Part shown: piece by piece, positions 1 through 11,027 of the stretch | Numbering within the stretch: position 1 is the stretch's first letter | Layout: each line of letters opens with the position of its first letter | Source of the DNA: Purshia tridentata | Taxonomy: Eukaryota > Streptophyta > Magnoliopsida > Rosales > Rosaceae | DNA length: 64,000 bases | NCBI GenBank assembly: GCA_003254885.1 | Contig: QANT01003403.1 | Span: 1-64,000 of the forward strand | Direction: 5' to 3' | Notes under the pieces: model-generated | What the model was told of the DNA's origin: nothing | The model's database searches: none | The model's input: only the letters and a program-made list of their open reading frames with translations | Made by a program: the position numbers and the translations under genes

Positions 1-236
1 GGAGGAAGAGAGAAATTTTTTTTTGTAGAGGGCCAAAAAGGAAAAAAAAGTAAAAAAAATGATCAACTCAGCAGCAAAGAATAGTCAGAATAGACGGAGC
101 CTTTTTTACCGAATAAGCCTTTGCGTAAGAGCAGTTTGTTGGCAATGGCATAATGAATACAAAATTGTGTTGAAGTAGCCTCTCTCTCTCTCTCTCATTT
201 ATTCAGAAGAGTGAAGACTGCAACTGTGAGCTCGAC

Positions 237-3200
237 ATGGGTGGCGATACAATTCCTCCTTCTGGTAGCGGTAACTCTCTTCCTACGTTTTCTCTTTAAT
301 TTTGGGCTCCCAACTGCCAAACATGGACTTTTTGGCATGTGGGTGACTCGGTCATTGACTCGGTAAGTTACCATCTCTCTAATACGGTATTACCAAACAT
401 GTAGATACAGAGGAAGACTCCTCACTGGACCAAGATTCTTCCCAATTCTCATCTCCACTCCTGAGGTACTGATGGGCTGTCATTCAGTTTTTCTTTACTC
501 CATCTTTCGTAAATAACTTTCAGTTTGGTTGCTGAGAAAATACTATGGAAGGACGATCAAATTTAGTTCTGAATTACATGTCTTTTGTTAAGATTGGTAG
601 GCAATATGTTTCTTTTTTCTTATTTGTAGCATTATACTCACAAAATCGCAAAAGGGATTTATTGAAAATTTTTATGCTGTTTGTAACTGAAAATATGGAA
701 ATTTTTTATGATGTTTGTGGAAAGTTGAAAGTGGTTCTGCTTTTCAATGGAGCAGTGATGATTTGAGCATGAAGGTTGAGGATGGTGCAGTGGATACAGA
801 ACATGTGTTGGTGTTTGGAGAATTTGACAGTGTGGGTGGTCGATCTTCCTCAGCTTCTTCGGATTTTGAAACCAATCAGAGGAGGCAAAATTCTTATAGC
901 AAAATTTCGCGGAGTAATGAGGAAATGCGGACGCGAAGCAAACATTTGGAAGAGGCCAAGAGTAAAATCTTGAGGTATTGTATCAATATTTGTTAGTACG
1001 ATCGTTCAGTTTAAGATTGCTGTGGAAGATTGAAAAGATTTCCATATTCACATATCAGACTGATCCTAGTAATATGCTATATCAAAACATCTTATTTTGT
1101 CCTTGGGCTATATATGTATCTTATGTGAAATCACACTTACAAATATCTTGTATTTTTTTATGCTACAAGCCTACAGGATACAGCCATAGTTTGCCGCTTG
1201 TAACTATGGTTGGAAATTTGATATCTTTTGGAGGTGATTCAAGTTTCCAAAAATAGAGACCTTACTTTGACATTATTTCAGGACTTAACAAGAAAAGTTA
1301 TCTCCTGTCTAAGGACTTTGTTGTTTATGATGTCTAGACTGTCATTATGGTTGCTTGAAGTGATGTGGCCTCTTGAATTTTACAGCTACACCCCTGGTGC
1401 ATGGATTGGAAGTGAAGGTGCCATGAAATTGAGGGACTATGATGTGCCAAAGACGACATCTCTCTTATTGGTTGGTCCAAAGGGATCTGGAAAAAGTAGT
1501 CTTATAAATAGAATATCAAAGTTGTTTGAAGATGACAATTTTGCATCAGAAAGAGCCCAAGTTTCATGTATGCTTTCAGTTGTGCATCATGCAAGATTCT
1601 ATGAAGTTAGTTATTATTTTTTGTTATTTTTATTAATTCAAAAGCTTGACCTGTATTGTTTCTTATTCCAGATAATTCATCTGTTGGAGAAGGAACACTT
1701 TTCCTCCAGGAATATATGATACCGAGAGGTTCAACTTCTTTGTGCCTCTATGATACCCGCAGTTTGTCTGATGATTCATCTGAAAACAAAAAAATGCTGA
1801 AGCATTGGATGAAAAAAGGTGTTCATCATGGGAAGCTTGTTACCAGGTCTGAATTCATGCATAGCCCTCTCTTCCTTTATTGAATTTCCTTTACTTGATC
1901 GAGCAACCCGAAGTTCAGTTGTTTCATTAACGGTTTTGGACTTTTTCTGCTTCCACGTTCATCTCAATTGATCTCAATTGATCAGGCGTTCAGACAGTCG
2001 AAGTTTGAGGATCTCAATGAAATGCAAAGCTCGTGATAGTGGTTGTGTCTCCAGTGAGATCAGGAAGGTTAATTTTGTCATATTTGTTGTTAATGGCCCT
2101 TCAGTTCTGAAATCATTGGAAAGTGATGAAGATGCAGACACACGATATACCCAAACGATTGCTTCAGCTTTCAGTTGCCCATACCTAGCATTTAAAGGTA
2201 TTAGGATGTCATTAACCTTTAATTGCTCATTTTTTCCCTTTAGTACTTTGTTAATTAGATTTTGTAGGGTAAAAGGGAAGGGAAGTGGTGGAAACTTATA
2301 GTCTCTCCATCTCCATTTTCTTTCCAGATGATAAACCCCTTCTTGTTGTAACACATGGTGATCTACTTTCACATGCTGAACGGGCTCGTGTTCGTGTTCA
2401 TTTGGGAGAACTACTGGGTATTCCAGCTGCAACACAAATTTTGGACATCCCAGGTGACCCTTGAAGTTATCACCCTTTCCCGTGTGGTTTTCATTTTAAT
2501 TTATTATACAAAATCAAATTTAGTTAATAGCTGTTTGTGCTAGCAGAATGCAATGATCCGGTAACTGAGTTGACATTAGTTGACATGTTACGCTATTCAC
2601 TTGAGCATGCTGATAAAAATCTTCCTCATAAAAGAAAGGTATGCTCTTTTTGCAAACACTGATATCCACTCCTTTACTTCTCCCCATCCTAAACTTTTTA
2701 CTCTAAATGGTGGTACATATTGAGTGGCATGAATTTCATATACTTAAAAAATCTTCCTTTAATGTACTACGCTTGAATCATTGTTTCACAATCATTGGTA
2801 GAACTTCCTTACTAATATGCAGCAGTTAGTTTATGGAGCCTAAATATTTAATATCTACACCCTCTAAATATGCTCATATCTTAGTAATGTCCTAAATGAA
2901 CCTTCAAAACTTGTGCAATAACACTAGGTTTTTTTATTTTAATTATATTAATTAAGGTAGTTCATTTTTATCCAGCATTCTTTTATATTTTCTATATTTT
3001 TCAAATCTTTTAATGATTTCATAAGTCTGTTGATTGTGACAAATTACTTGCAGGATCATACTATATCAGTGTTACCATATATGCTCTTCCTCATAATTCT
3101 GGGAATTGCCATCATTTTGCGGCCCTTTGCCATCATGAATCAAGTGCATGATCACCATGTTCCTTCTCCGCAAGCCCATGATCACCATGTTCCTTCCCCG

Positions 3201-4082
3201 CAAGCCCATGATCACCATGTCCCTTCACCACAAGCGCATGATCGCCATGTCCCTTCACCCAAAGCGCATGATCACCATGTCTCTTCACCTGAAGTGCATG
3301 ATCACCAGTTCCCTTATCCCAAAATGCATGATCACCATGGCCCTTCTCCTAAAGTGCATGATCACCATGGCCCTCTTGCCGAAGCGTGTTTTCACCATGG
3401 CCTTTCTCCCGAAGTGCATGATCACCACGGCCCTCCTACCAAAGCACATGATCACCACAGCCCTCCTTCCAAAGCTCATGATCAACATGGCCCTCCTCCT
3501 GAAGCACAGGATGGCCCTCCTCTCGGAGCGCTTGATCACCATGGTCCTCCTCCCGAAGTGCATGATGTCCCTCCTTCCGAAGTGCTTAATCACCATGGCC
3601 CTCCTCCAAAAGCACATGATCACCATGGCCCCTCTCCCCAAGCGCATGATCATCATGGCCCTTATCCCCAAGTTCATGATCACTATGGCCCTTCTCCCCA
3701 CACTCATGATCACCATGGCCCTTATCCCCAAGCGCATGATCACCATGGCCCTTCGCCCCAAGCGCATGATCACCATTGCCCTTTGCCACAAGCACATAAT
3801 CACCATTGCCCTTTGCCCGAACCCGATTCGGTGACAGATTGGAGTAAAATGCGACACTTGTGGCTAGACACAAAACTTTATTGGGTGAGAGAATGTAAAT
3901 TTCGACACTTGCTAGACACAAAACCTGATTGGGTGCCAGATTGGAGTAAAGTTCAACACTTGCTTGACAAAAAACCTGATTGGGTGACAGATTGGAGTAA
4001 AATTCGACACTTATGGCTAGACAAAAAACCTGATTTAGTGATGGATTGGAGTAAAATTCGACACTTGTGGCTAGACAACTAA
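237..4082 (+). CDS. P-loop NTPase (GTPase-like) protein with C-terminal membrane segment and His-rich repeats
   Basis: Nine exons: 237-270, 405-465, 753-974, 1386-1567, 1672-1846, 1986-2197, 2328-2453, 2547-2638, 3054-4082. They total 2133 nt and predict 710 aa with consistent phases. The acidic/Ser-rich N-terminus is followed by a Walker A loop GPKGSGKSS (about aa 136-144), a YDTRSLSDD stretch that could be the G3 switch, and VVTHGD (about 302-307) where GTPases usually have NKxD or TKxD. The order suggests a divergent TRAFAC-like GTPase, but I do not recognise the family. A hydrophobic segment (about 372-390) suggests membrane anchoring, with the repeat tail beyond it. The tail holds 23 His/Pro-rich units (399-624), then about five copies of a WSKIRHLWLD-type unit. 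The start ATG follows a CT-rich leader and is shared in position with the duplicate at 7063. The exon 3 acceptor is the weakest call, because the copy-2 acceptor CAG is CAA here and AG at 751-752 is used instead. Confidence 0.75.
3144..3821 (+). repeat. 30-bp coding minisatellite (HDHHGPSPQA-type, 23 units)
   Basis: The last exon of the P-loop gene contains 21 units of 10 residues and two of 8, with consensus (A/V)HDHHGPSPQ, in frame throughout. The first three units are nearly identical, and units 17-21 form another homogeneous block, which points to recent expansion at both ends. The period is a multiple of three and the units lack stops, so a second forward frame and the antisense frame are open too; these are shadows. 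The duplicate gene near 9.8 kb lacks the array. Confidence 0.95.
3837..4079 (+). repeat. 48-54 bp coding repeat (DWSKIRHLWLDKKPDWV-type, 5 copies)
   Basis: About five degenerate copies of a 16-18 residue unit around DWSKIRHLWLD follow the His-rich array and end the protein. The dead duplicate has one copy (DWSEIRHLWF, then a stop at 9932-9934). This suggests that a single ancestral C-terminal motif was amplified in copy 1. Confidence 0.85.
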
Positions 4083-4847
4083 GTTTGTCTGCTTCTTTTC
4101 CCTTATCAGGATTCTGAAGATACATCCCGATGTCAACTGGAGAGGGAGGGATATGTTTCTTTTTGGTGAATGAGGGAGGGATATGTTACTATGGTATTTT
4201 GAAATGAATATGTATATTTATTTTAGTTCAAAGACTTGGAGGCTTAGACTTAGAGCCTAAAGCATACACAAGAATGAGAATCTTGTAAACACTGTTGCCT
4301 GTGCACAAAATTTTTCTGACATTTTACTTAGACATATATGATGAGAAGCAGGGGGTGATTATATAAATTACCTGTTAATTTTGTTTGCTTATCAATTTGT
4401 TCCCTTCGAACTTGTTAGTACGAATGCCATTTGGGTATATAATTAGATAGATTTTACTTGTCGGGTAATATGTTGGAGCAACTAATAAAAAAATTAGGCC
4501 CAATTCTTGGGTTCATTTTAGGTCCATTTTAGCTAGAAGCCAACCATTTTACTTGCTTCTACAGACCAATTCTTGCAAGGGGCATCCTCCCTCTCACAAT
4601 GAGACATAAATTTCATCGAGCATGGATCAATCCATGCTCAATTCATCTAATCTAGTGAATAGAAAGCAGATGGAACATAAATGCCAACTAATTTTGTCAC
4701 ACTAGCATATTTTAACAACAACAAAAAAAAAAAACTCTAATAAACATAATACTACATTAATTACAATCATTGAACACGTTTGATATATGATAGGAATCGG
4801 TGTGTACTATACAATGATGGATTGGAGGGCAAAATTCACGGATTTGT

Positions 4848-5192
4848 GAAACAGGAAAAACCTTAATCTTCAATTTTTTTTTCTACTGCCAACGTTAATC
4901 CTAACCCCATGAAAACCATTATTTGGACGAAATATAATAAAGGCGTAGACATCCTGAAACAAGAATATAAAATATTATAAACCTGAGAGAGAGATGGAGA
5001 GAGGAAAAAAAAAAAAAACAGAAACAGGAAAAACCTTAATCTTCAATTTTTTTTTCTACTGCCAACGTTAATCCTAACCCCATGAAAACCATTATTTGGA
5101 CGAAATATAATAAAGACGTAGACATCCTGAAACAAGAATATAAAATATTATAAACCTGAGAGAGATGGAGAGAGGAAAAAAAAAAAAAAAAA
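4848..5192. repeat. 173-bp tandem duplication
   Basis: Two nearly identical copies start with GAAACAGGAAAAACC at 4848 and 5021. Each ends in a GA-rich stretch plus an A-run. They differ by about one base (ggcgtagac/gacgtagac) and by a few bases in the GA and poly-A lengths, so the duplication is recent. Confidence 0.9.
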
Positions 5193-5399
5193 CCTGTAAA
5201 ATAACTTAGATAAGGATGTGGAGAAAAGGTTCAGACTTGGAATGAAATCAGTAGAAATCTTCGATTTTGGTATGGGTAAGGAACTAAGGATCCTAAATTT
5301 TGTAATAAAATTTTTTAACAAGAAACAATTAAGAAATAAAAAGAAAACACACATTATAAAGCAAAATATAATAATAATATTCTCAATACAAATATAATA

Positions 5400-6790
5400 T
5401 ATGGCAAATTTTTTTAAACCCCCTAACTACCAACAAACTTTTTCTAAGCCTCCACCCATCTACAAACTCTTCTAAAACCCCCTAAAACTTATAATATTTT
5501 TTTTACCCTTCTGACACGCTCTGACGCAGACTAATGCGAGCTGACATGCTCTGACGCGCACACTGACATGTTTGACAAGGATTGACACGCTCCTAGTATA
5601 ATTGTATTTCAAAACAGTTATACCTTGACTAAAAAACAATTACACATTTACTAAAAAAATAGTTACACCTGCACTAAAAAACTAGTTACACCTTTACTAA
5701 ATAAACAATTACACCTTCATTACAAAATAGTTACACTTTCACCAAAAGACCTTACAACACATTTTTTATCCTTTTGACGTGCGCAAACTGACGTACAGTT
5801 ATACTGAAACTAATACTAGGAATTTTAAAACAACAATTACACTAAAATTGAATGAAAAGAAAATTATAATTACATCATTACTTGAAAAAACTAAAAAATA
5901 AATTATTAATCTGTTTTTAAAATACAGTTACACAAAAACTGAAACTTAATTTTAGAAATTAATTACACTGAAACTGAATATTTTGCTAAATAATAGTTTC
6001 ACTTTGCAGGTGTGAAACAAGCAAAATAGTACTACAACATAAACATAAATTATTATTTCAAGCTTGAACTCAACTCCACCAGATCTGCATAATCAAATAT
6101 CAAGCAATCAAATGGCATCAGATCTGCATAATCAACCATCAAGCAATCAAATGGCATACGTTCCACCAAATTTGCATAATCAAACATTAAATGGCACCGA
6201 TCTGCGTAATCAAACATCAATTAATCAAATAGCACTAGATCTTTTGGTCTTTGTTAAGGCCTTTCTCTTCTTCTGCACAAAAATACTTATATGTTCTTCA
6301 TTTCCTGTATTCACACAAAATAAAAAAACTCATAAATCATCCATCAAGAAAAACAATAAAAACAAAGAAATAAGCATACCTCTAGCATCAGACATGAAGA
6401 AGCCTTTCAGTGCAAAAAGAGAAGGAACCGCAGATAAAGGAGCTTGGGTCTGCCGAAATCCATCTCATCGATGTTTGGTTGCACGACACGTGGAGGGCAA
6501 AGGGAGGAAAAAGGAGGAGAGACGAGAAGATCGGGACCAGTCTTGCCCGAAACTGTCACCGAACAACAGAGCACGACGGCAACAAATGAGAGAGAAAGCA
6601 CATTTGAGAGAGAGTAAAAACTGATTTTGAATAAGCAGCTGGGTATAATGGGAATATTAAAAAGAAAAGGGTCAAACATAGTTGGATAAAGGTTGACCAG
6701 GGGTTTTAGAAGAGGGTAAGTGTATAGTAAGGGGTTTTGAGAGACGTTGATTTAAGACGGTGGTTATAAGAGAATCCAACTCTAACTAGG
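5400..6790. repeat. Possible non-autonomous element with subterminal repeats
   Basis: The left edge (5405-5500) has three 28-bp degenerate units of the type TTCTAARCCYCCA. The right edge (6680-6780) has about three similar 29-bp units in inverse orientation, all sharing TTCTAAAACCCC. Between them are a degenerate GTTACACC(n)ACTAAA array (5600-5760), a TGACACGCTCTGACGC-like array (5505-5590), and a direct repeat around GATCTGCATAATCAA (6080-6140). Inverted subterminal repeats fit a non-autonomous DNA transposon. No target duplication or transposase was found. Confidence 0.35.
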
Positions 6791-7062
6791 GTTGGTAAAT
6801 ATTTACATTATAATATATATTCTCTCCCTCTCTGTTAACTCAAATTGAGTTTGATCACCTGGATAATTCTCAGTACGTAGTAGACTTTGTTTCAGATACA
6901 CTTTCTCGTAGTGATCACAGGTAAAGTAGAAACCTTGTAGCAATGGAGAATTAGTTTCGACCTGTATTTAAGCAACACATATCACTCAACAAAGTCATCG
7001 ACTTATACTCTCTCTCTCTCTCTCTCTCTCAGAAGACTGCAACTGCGAGCGAGCTGATCGAC

Positions 7063-9934
7063 ATGGGTCGCTGTAAAAGCACTCCTCCTTCTCCTGCTAG
7101 CGGTAACTCTCTTCATTGCCACATTATCTCTTTATATTTTTTGGGTGCCCAACTGCCGAAAATGGCACTTTTGGCATGTTGGTCGGTGACCCAGTAAGTT
7201 ACTGAAGGTTAGTAATGGACTGACTCTAATGTCAAACATGTAGATACTTGGGAAGACTCCTCTCTGGACCAAGAATATTCTTCCCGATCCTCATCTCCAC
7301 TTCTCAGGTACTGGTGGGTTGACCATTATTCAATTTTTCAGTACTCCTTTTCTGTTTGGTTTGCGAGAAAATATAAGAAGGATGATCGAATTTAGCTCTA
7401 AATTGTGGCTTATGTTACCATTGGTAGACCCCATGTTTCTTTTTCTTATTTCTAGCATTGTATTGAGGTATATTGAAAATTTGTATGATGTCTGTGAAAG
7501 TTGAAAGTGATTCTGCTTTGCAGTGGAGCTAGCAGCAATTTGAACGTGAAGGTTGAGGATGGTGCAGTGGATAAACAAAATGGGTTGGTGTTTGGAGAAT
7601 TTGACAGTGTTGTTCGAGATTCCTCAGCTTCTTTTGATTTTGAACCCAATCAGAGGAGGAAAAATGTTTATAGGAAAATTTTGCAGAATAATGAAGAATT
7701 GATTATTCGAAGCAAAGGTTTGGAAGAGGCCAAGAGCAAAATATTGAGGTATTAATATTTTTTCAGTACCTCTTTCGATTTAAGATATCTGTGAAAGATG
7801 CTAGATCAAAATCTCTTATCTTTGTCCACGGGCTGTATATATCATGTTATATATATGGAATCACAATTCTACAACCATAGTTTGTCACTTGTAATTCATT
7901 TCAGGAAAAATAAAATTAGTAAAAAAATTAAAAAGCAGGGAGTAAAAGAAAATCTTTGCCATTTATGGTTGGCACAAGCTATGGAATAAGTTGTTGGGAT
8001 TTATTCAGAAAAAGAAATTGAGACCTTTGAAATCATTTAAGGACATAAGTCACATAACAAAAAGGGATATCTCCTATTTGATTACTTTGTTGTTGTTTAT
8101 GATGTCTAGACTGTTATTATGGTTGCTTAATGTGGCCTCTTGAATTTTACAGCTACACCCCTGGTGCATGGATATAGTGTGTAGGTGGCCTCATATCGCA
8201 TCACTATTATGTGCCAAAGACGATGACTCTCTTATTGGTTGGTCCAAAGGGATCTGGAAAAAGTGGTCTTGTAAATAGAATGTCAAAGATGTTTGAAGAT
8301 GACAAATTTGCATCACAAAAAGCCCAAGTATCATGTGTATATATATGGTTTCAGTTTTGAAACTTGAAATTAGATGCTAGGGCTTTCTGTATTATGTGAT
8401 GAACTTACAGTAATTAACCTGTATTTTTTTTTTCTTGTGTCAGATAATTCATCAGTTGGAGATGGAACCCTTTTCCTCCAAGAGTATATGATACCGAGAG
8501 GTTCATTTTCTTTTTGCCTCTATGATACTCGCAGTTTGTCTGATTATCCATCTGAGAACATGAAAATGCTCAAGCAATGGGTGGAATATGGTGTTCGTCA
8601 TGGGAAGCTTGTTTTTAGGTTTGGCTTCATGCATGCATGCATAGCCCTCTTTGAAATTTTCTTTACTTGCAAAGTTCGATCAGTTGTTTCATTAATTTTG
8701 GGTTTTGGGATTTGTCTACTTCCATTCATCTCATTTTATCTCAAATGATCAGGCGTTCAGACAGTCTAAGTTTGAGGACCACAATGAAGTGCAAAGTTCG
8801 TGAACCTGATCAGGGAGGTTAATTTTGTCATATTTGTTGTTAATGGCCTTTCAGTTCTGAAATCATTGGTAAGTGAAGAAGAAGCAGAGAAACAATATAC
8901 CCGAACAATTACTTCAGCTTTCAACTGCCCATACTTGACCTTTAAAGGTATTATCTCTTGAAACACGCTCGCAGTGTCAATTAGTCTTTTTATTGTGTTT
9001 TTTTTTATAACTTCTCACCTCTTTTTGTGTTTTGTAGATAATTATATTTTTAGTGAAGCATGTAATATTAAACTTTTTCAATGCTAAGATGTCATTGACA
9101 ATTAATTATTGCTCATTGTTCCCCTTTAATATTTTGTTTAATTAATGAGATTTTATAGGGTAAGAAGGAAGGGAAAGTAGTGGAAACTCATGTTTAAGTT
9201 TATTATATATATGTAGTCGATCACATCTCCATTTTCTATACAGATGATAAACCCGTGGTTGTTGTCACACATGGTGATCTACTATCACAAGCTGAAAGTG
9301 CTCGTGTTCGTATCCATTTGGGAGAAGCATCCGAGGTTAGACCCTTGAATTTATCGATCACCCTCTCCAGCATGGTTTTCAAATTAATTGATTATATATA
9401 TAAAATAAAAAAATCAAATATATCTCTTTTGTGGTAGCAGAAAGCAGTGATCCAGTAACCGAGTTGACAATAGTTGACATGTTACGCTATTCGCTTGAGC
9501 ATGCTGAAAAAAATCTTCCTAAAAGAAAGGTATGCTCAGTGCTCTTTGTGCAAACACTGATATATATACATTCCTTCTTTACTTGTACATGTTATATACT
9601 AAATGGTGTCTGTGTTGAGTGGCATGAATATATTTCATTTTTTCAAAATCACTGGTAGAGGTGGAACTTCATTATTAATATGCAACAGTCAGTCAGTCCT
9701 TGTCTGTTTTCTGTTATGAGTTTTTTTCTGACCTTTCTAATGGCTTTGCAAGTCTACTGATTTTGATAAATTACACGCAGATTGAAAGTCCTGTGTCAGT
9801 GGAAATGATGCTAATTCTCCTCCTTCTCACATTACTTCTATCAATAATATTTTCGCCCAAAGATCCTAGCTTCTTCGTCATAACTCGCAGATTACAAGAT
9901 GGATTGGAGTGAAATCAGACACTTGTGGTTTTGA
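7063..9934 (+). pseudogene. Pseudogene duplicate of the P-loop GTPase-like gene
   Basis: It matches exon for exon the gene at 237-4082, with the same splice sites, CT-rich leader and first residues (MG...PPS.S). The Walker A GPKGSGKSG and THGD motifs are still readable. The P-loop exon has an in-frame TAG at 8175-8177 just after PGAW. The next-but-one exon runs into TAA at 8820-8822, where a short deletion and frame change relative to copy 1 precede VNFVIFVVNG. In the last exon the membrane segment and the final DWSEIRHLWF motif lie in different frames. It lacks the His-rich array, so its tail is probably closer to the ancestral form. A shorter transcribed product is possible, but a full-length protein is not. 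Confidence 0.8.
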
Positions 9935-11027
9935 TTCTATGAATATGGCAGTGATATGAAAATCATGTGGCATAAAAATCCACTATATATATATACATGT
10001 ATCAGACAAGCACTTAATTTATTTGTGAAAGACAGCTAGATGCCAACAATTTTTACTTGCTTCTACATCTTTGTCAAAACAGTGCATTGACTATTGATTA
10101 GGTGAAATATATACTTAAATGTAGTTCAAACTATTATTGCAGATCAGAGGCCGAAAAAAAAAACTATTATTGCAGATCTATCCCTTGTGCTGTTGTGCCT
10201 CAACTTCTGAATAAGCCATAAATTTCATCTAATATTGTGTGGTGCATAAAAACCTGATGGAACAAATTAAAAAATGACTAATTTTGTTTTTCGCTTTCCT
10301 TGTTTTTTTTTTAATTAAACAGAGGGGAAAGTAGTGAAGAAAAGAGCAAGGACATAGAGATAGAAGAGATGAAATTAAAATCAGGATTAGTTTTTTAAAC
10401 TTTTATTTTATATTTAAAATAAAAGTTTCCAACTGTGTCCAACGAAATGTGCTGAAACAGCTCATAGGCCACAGCCATCCCTCTCAACTTCAAAATACTT
10501 GGAATGGGCCTTCATCCTAGTCTCCTAGATGAGCTTGACCTTGTTTTAACTTTTCAGTCAGTTTTGTACAGAATAACTTTATAAGAGAATTTTTCAGCTG
10601 AATATATTTTTGTATGTATTACAGATCCCATGTAAATAAACTGGTGCAAACATGCAGCAAGTTTGATAAATGAGTGCAACTAAGGAAATTTGATAAATAT
10701 ATAAAATGAATTGTAACAAAATAATGTTTTATTGGTATGCAATATCCTTGGTATACCAGACAAGGGAAAAGGTAGAACTGAGAAAATAATCTGTGAAAAA
10801 AAGACACGCCTCGGAACCTTGCAAGGCTTTATGCTAGGACAATAAAAGACAACTTTGAGTTCTTCCGTTTGCACCTTTAGTTGAAACTTACAAACCAACA
10901 CAAAAATGGGGCAATGCCTAGATTGCCAGCAGGTCATCCTTGACAAGATCATCAACTTAATGCGGTCAGACAAAAACCACCAAGGCAAAGAAATGACTTG
11001 AAAAAATAGATAATAGATGAAATAGGA
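9935..11027. other. Intergenic region and 3' flanks
   Basis: 3' flank of the P-loop pseudogene and 3' flank/UTR of the reverse-strand GTP cyclohydrolase gene. It contains A/T runs and short AT repeats. Open frames at 10619-11146 are short, overlap one another and lack family features, so I see no gene here. Confidence 0.6.

Larger units (their letters stand above)
4083..7062. other. Intergenic region between the P-loop duplicates
   Basis: AT-rich DNA with no gene that I can support. It holds the 3' flank of copy 1, a recent 173-bp tandem duplication (4848-5192), and a repeat-like element (about 5400-6790). Just before copy 2 lies a CT microsatellite (7010-7031) that is also present before copy 1 (181-196), so the duplication includes the 5' leader. 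An open frame at 6064-6624 is low-complexity at its start and looks like part of the repeat, not a gene. Confidence 0.6.

Noticed and set aside
3148-3857. Long open frames in the second forward frame and antisense over the His-rich array
   Set aside because: They follow from a stop-free 30-bp period; the frame that joins exon 8 in phase and holds the membrane helix is the real one.
6064-6624. 186-codon open frame with DLHNQ repeats
   Set aside because: Low-complexity start, basic low-complexity end, no domain, and it lies inside a repeat-like segment.
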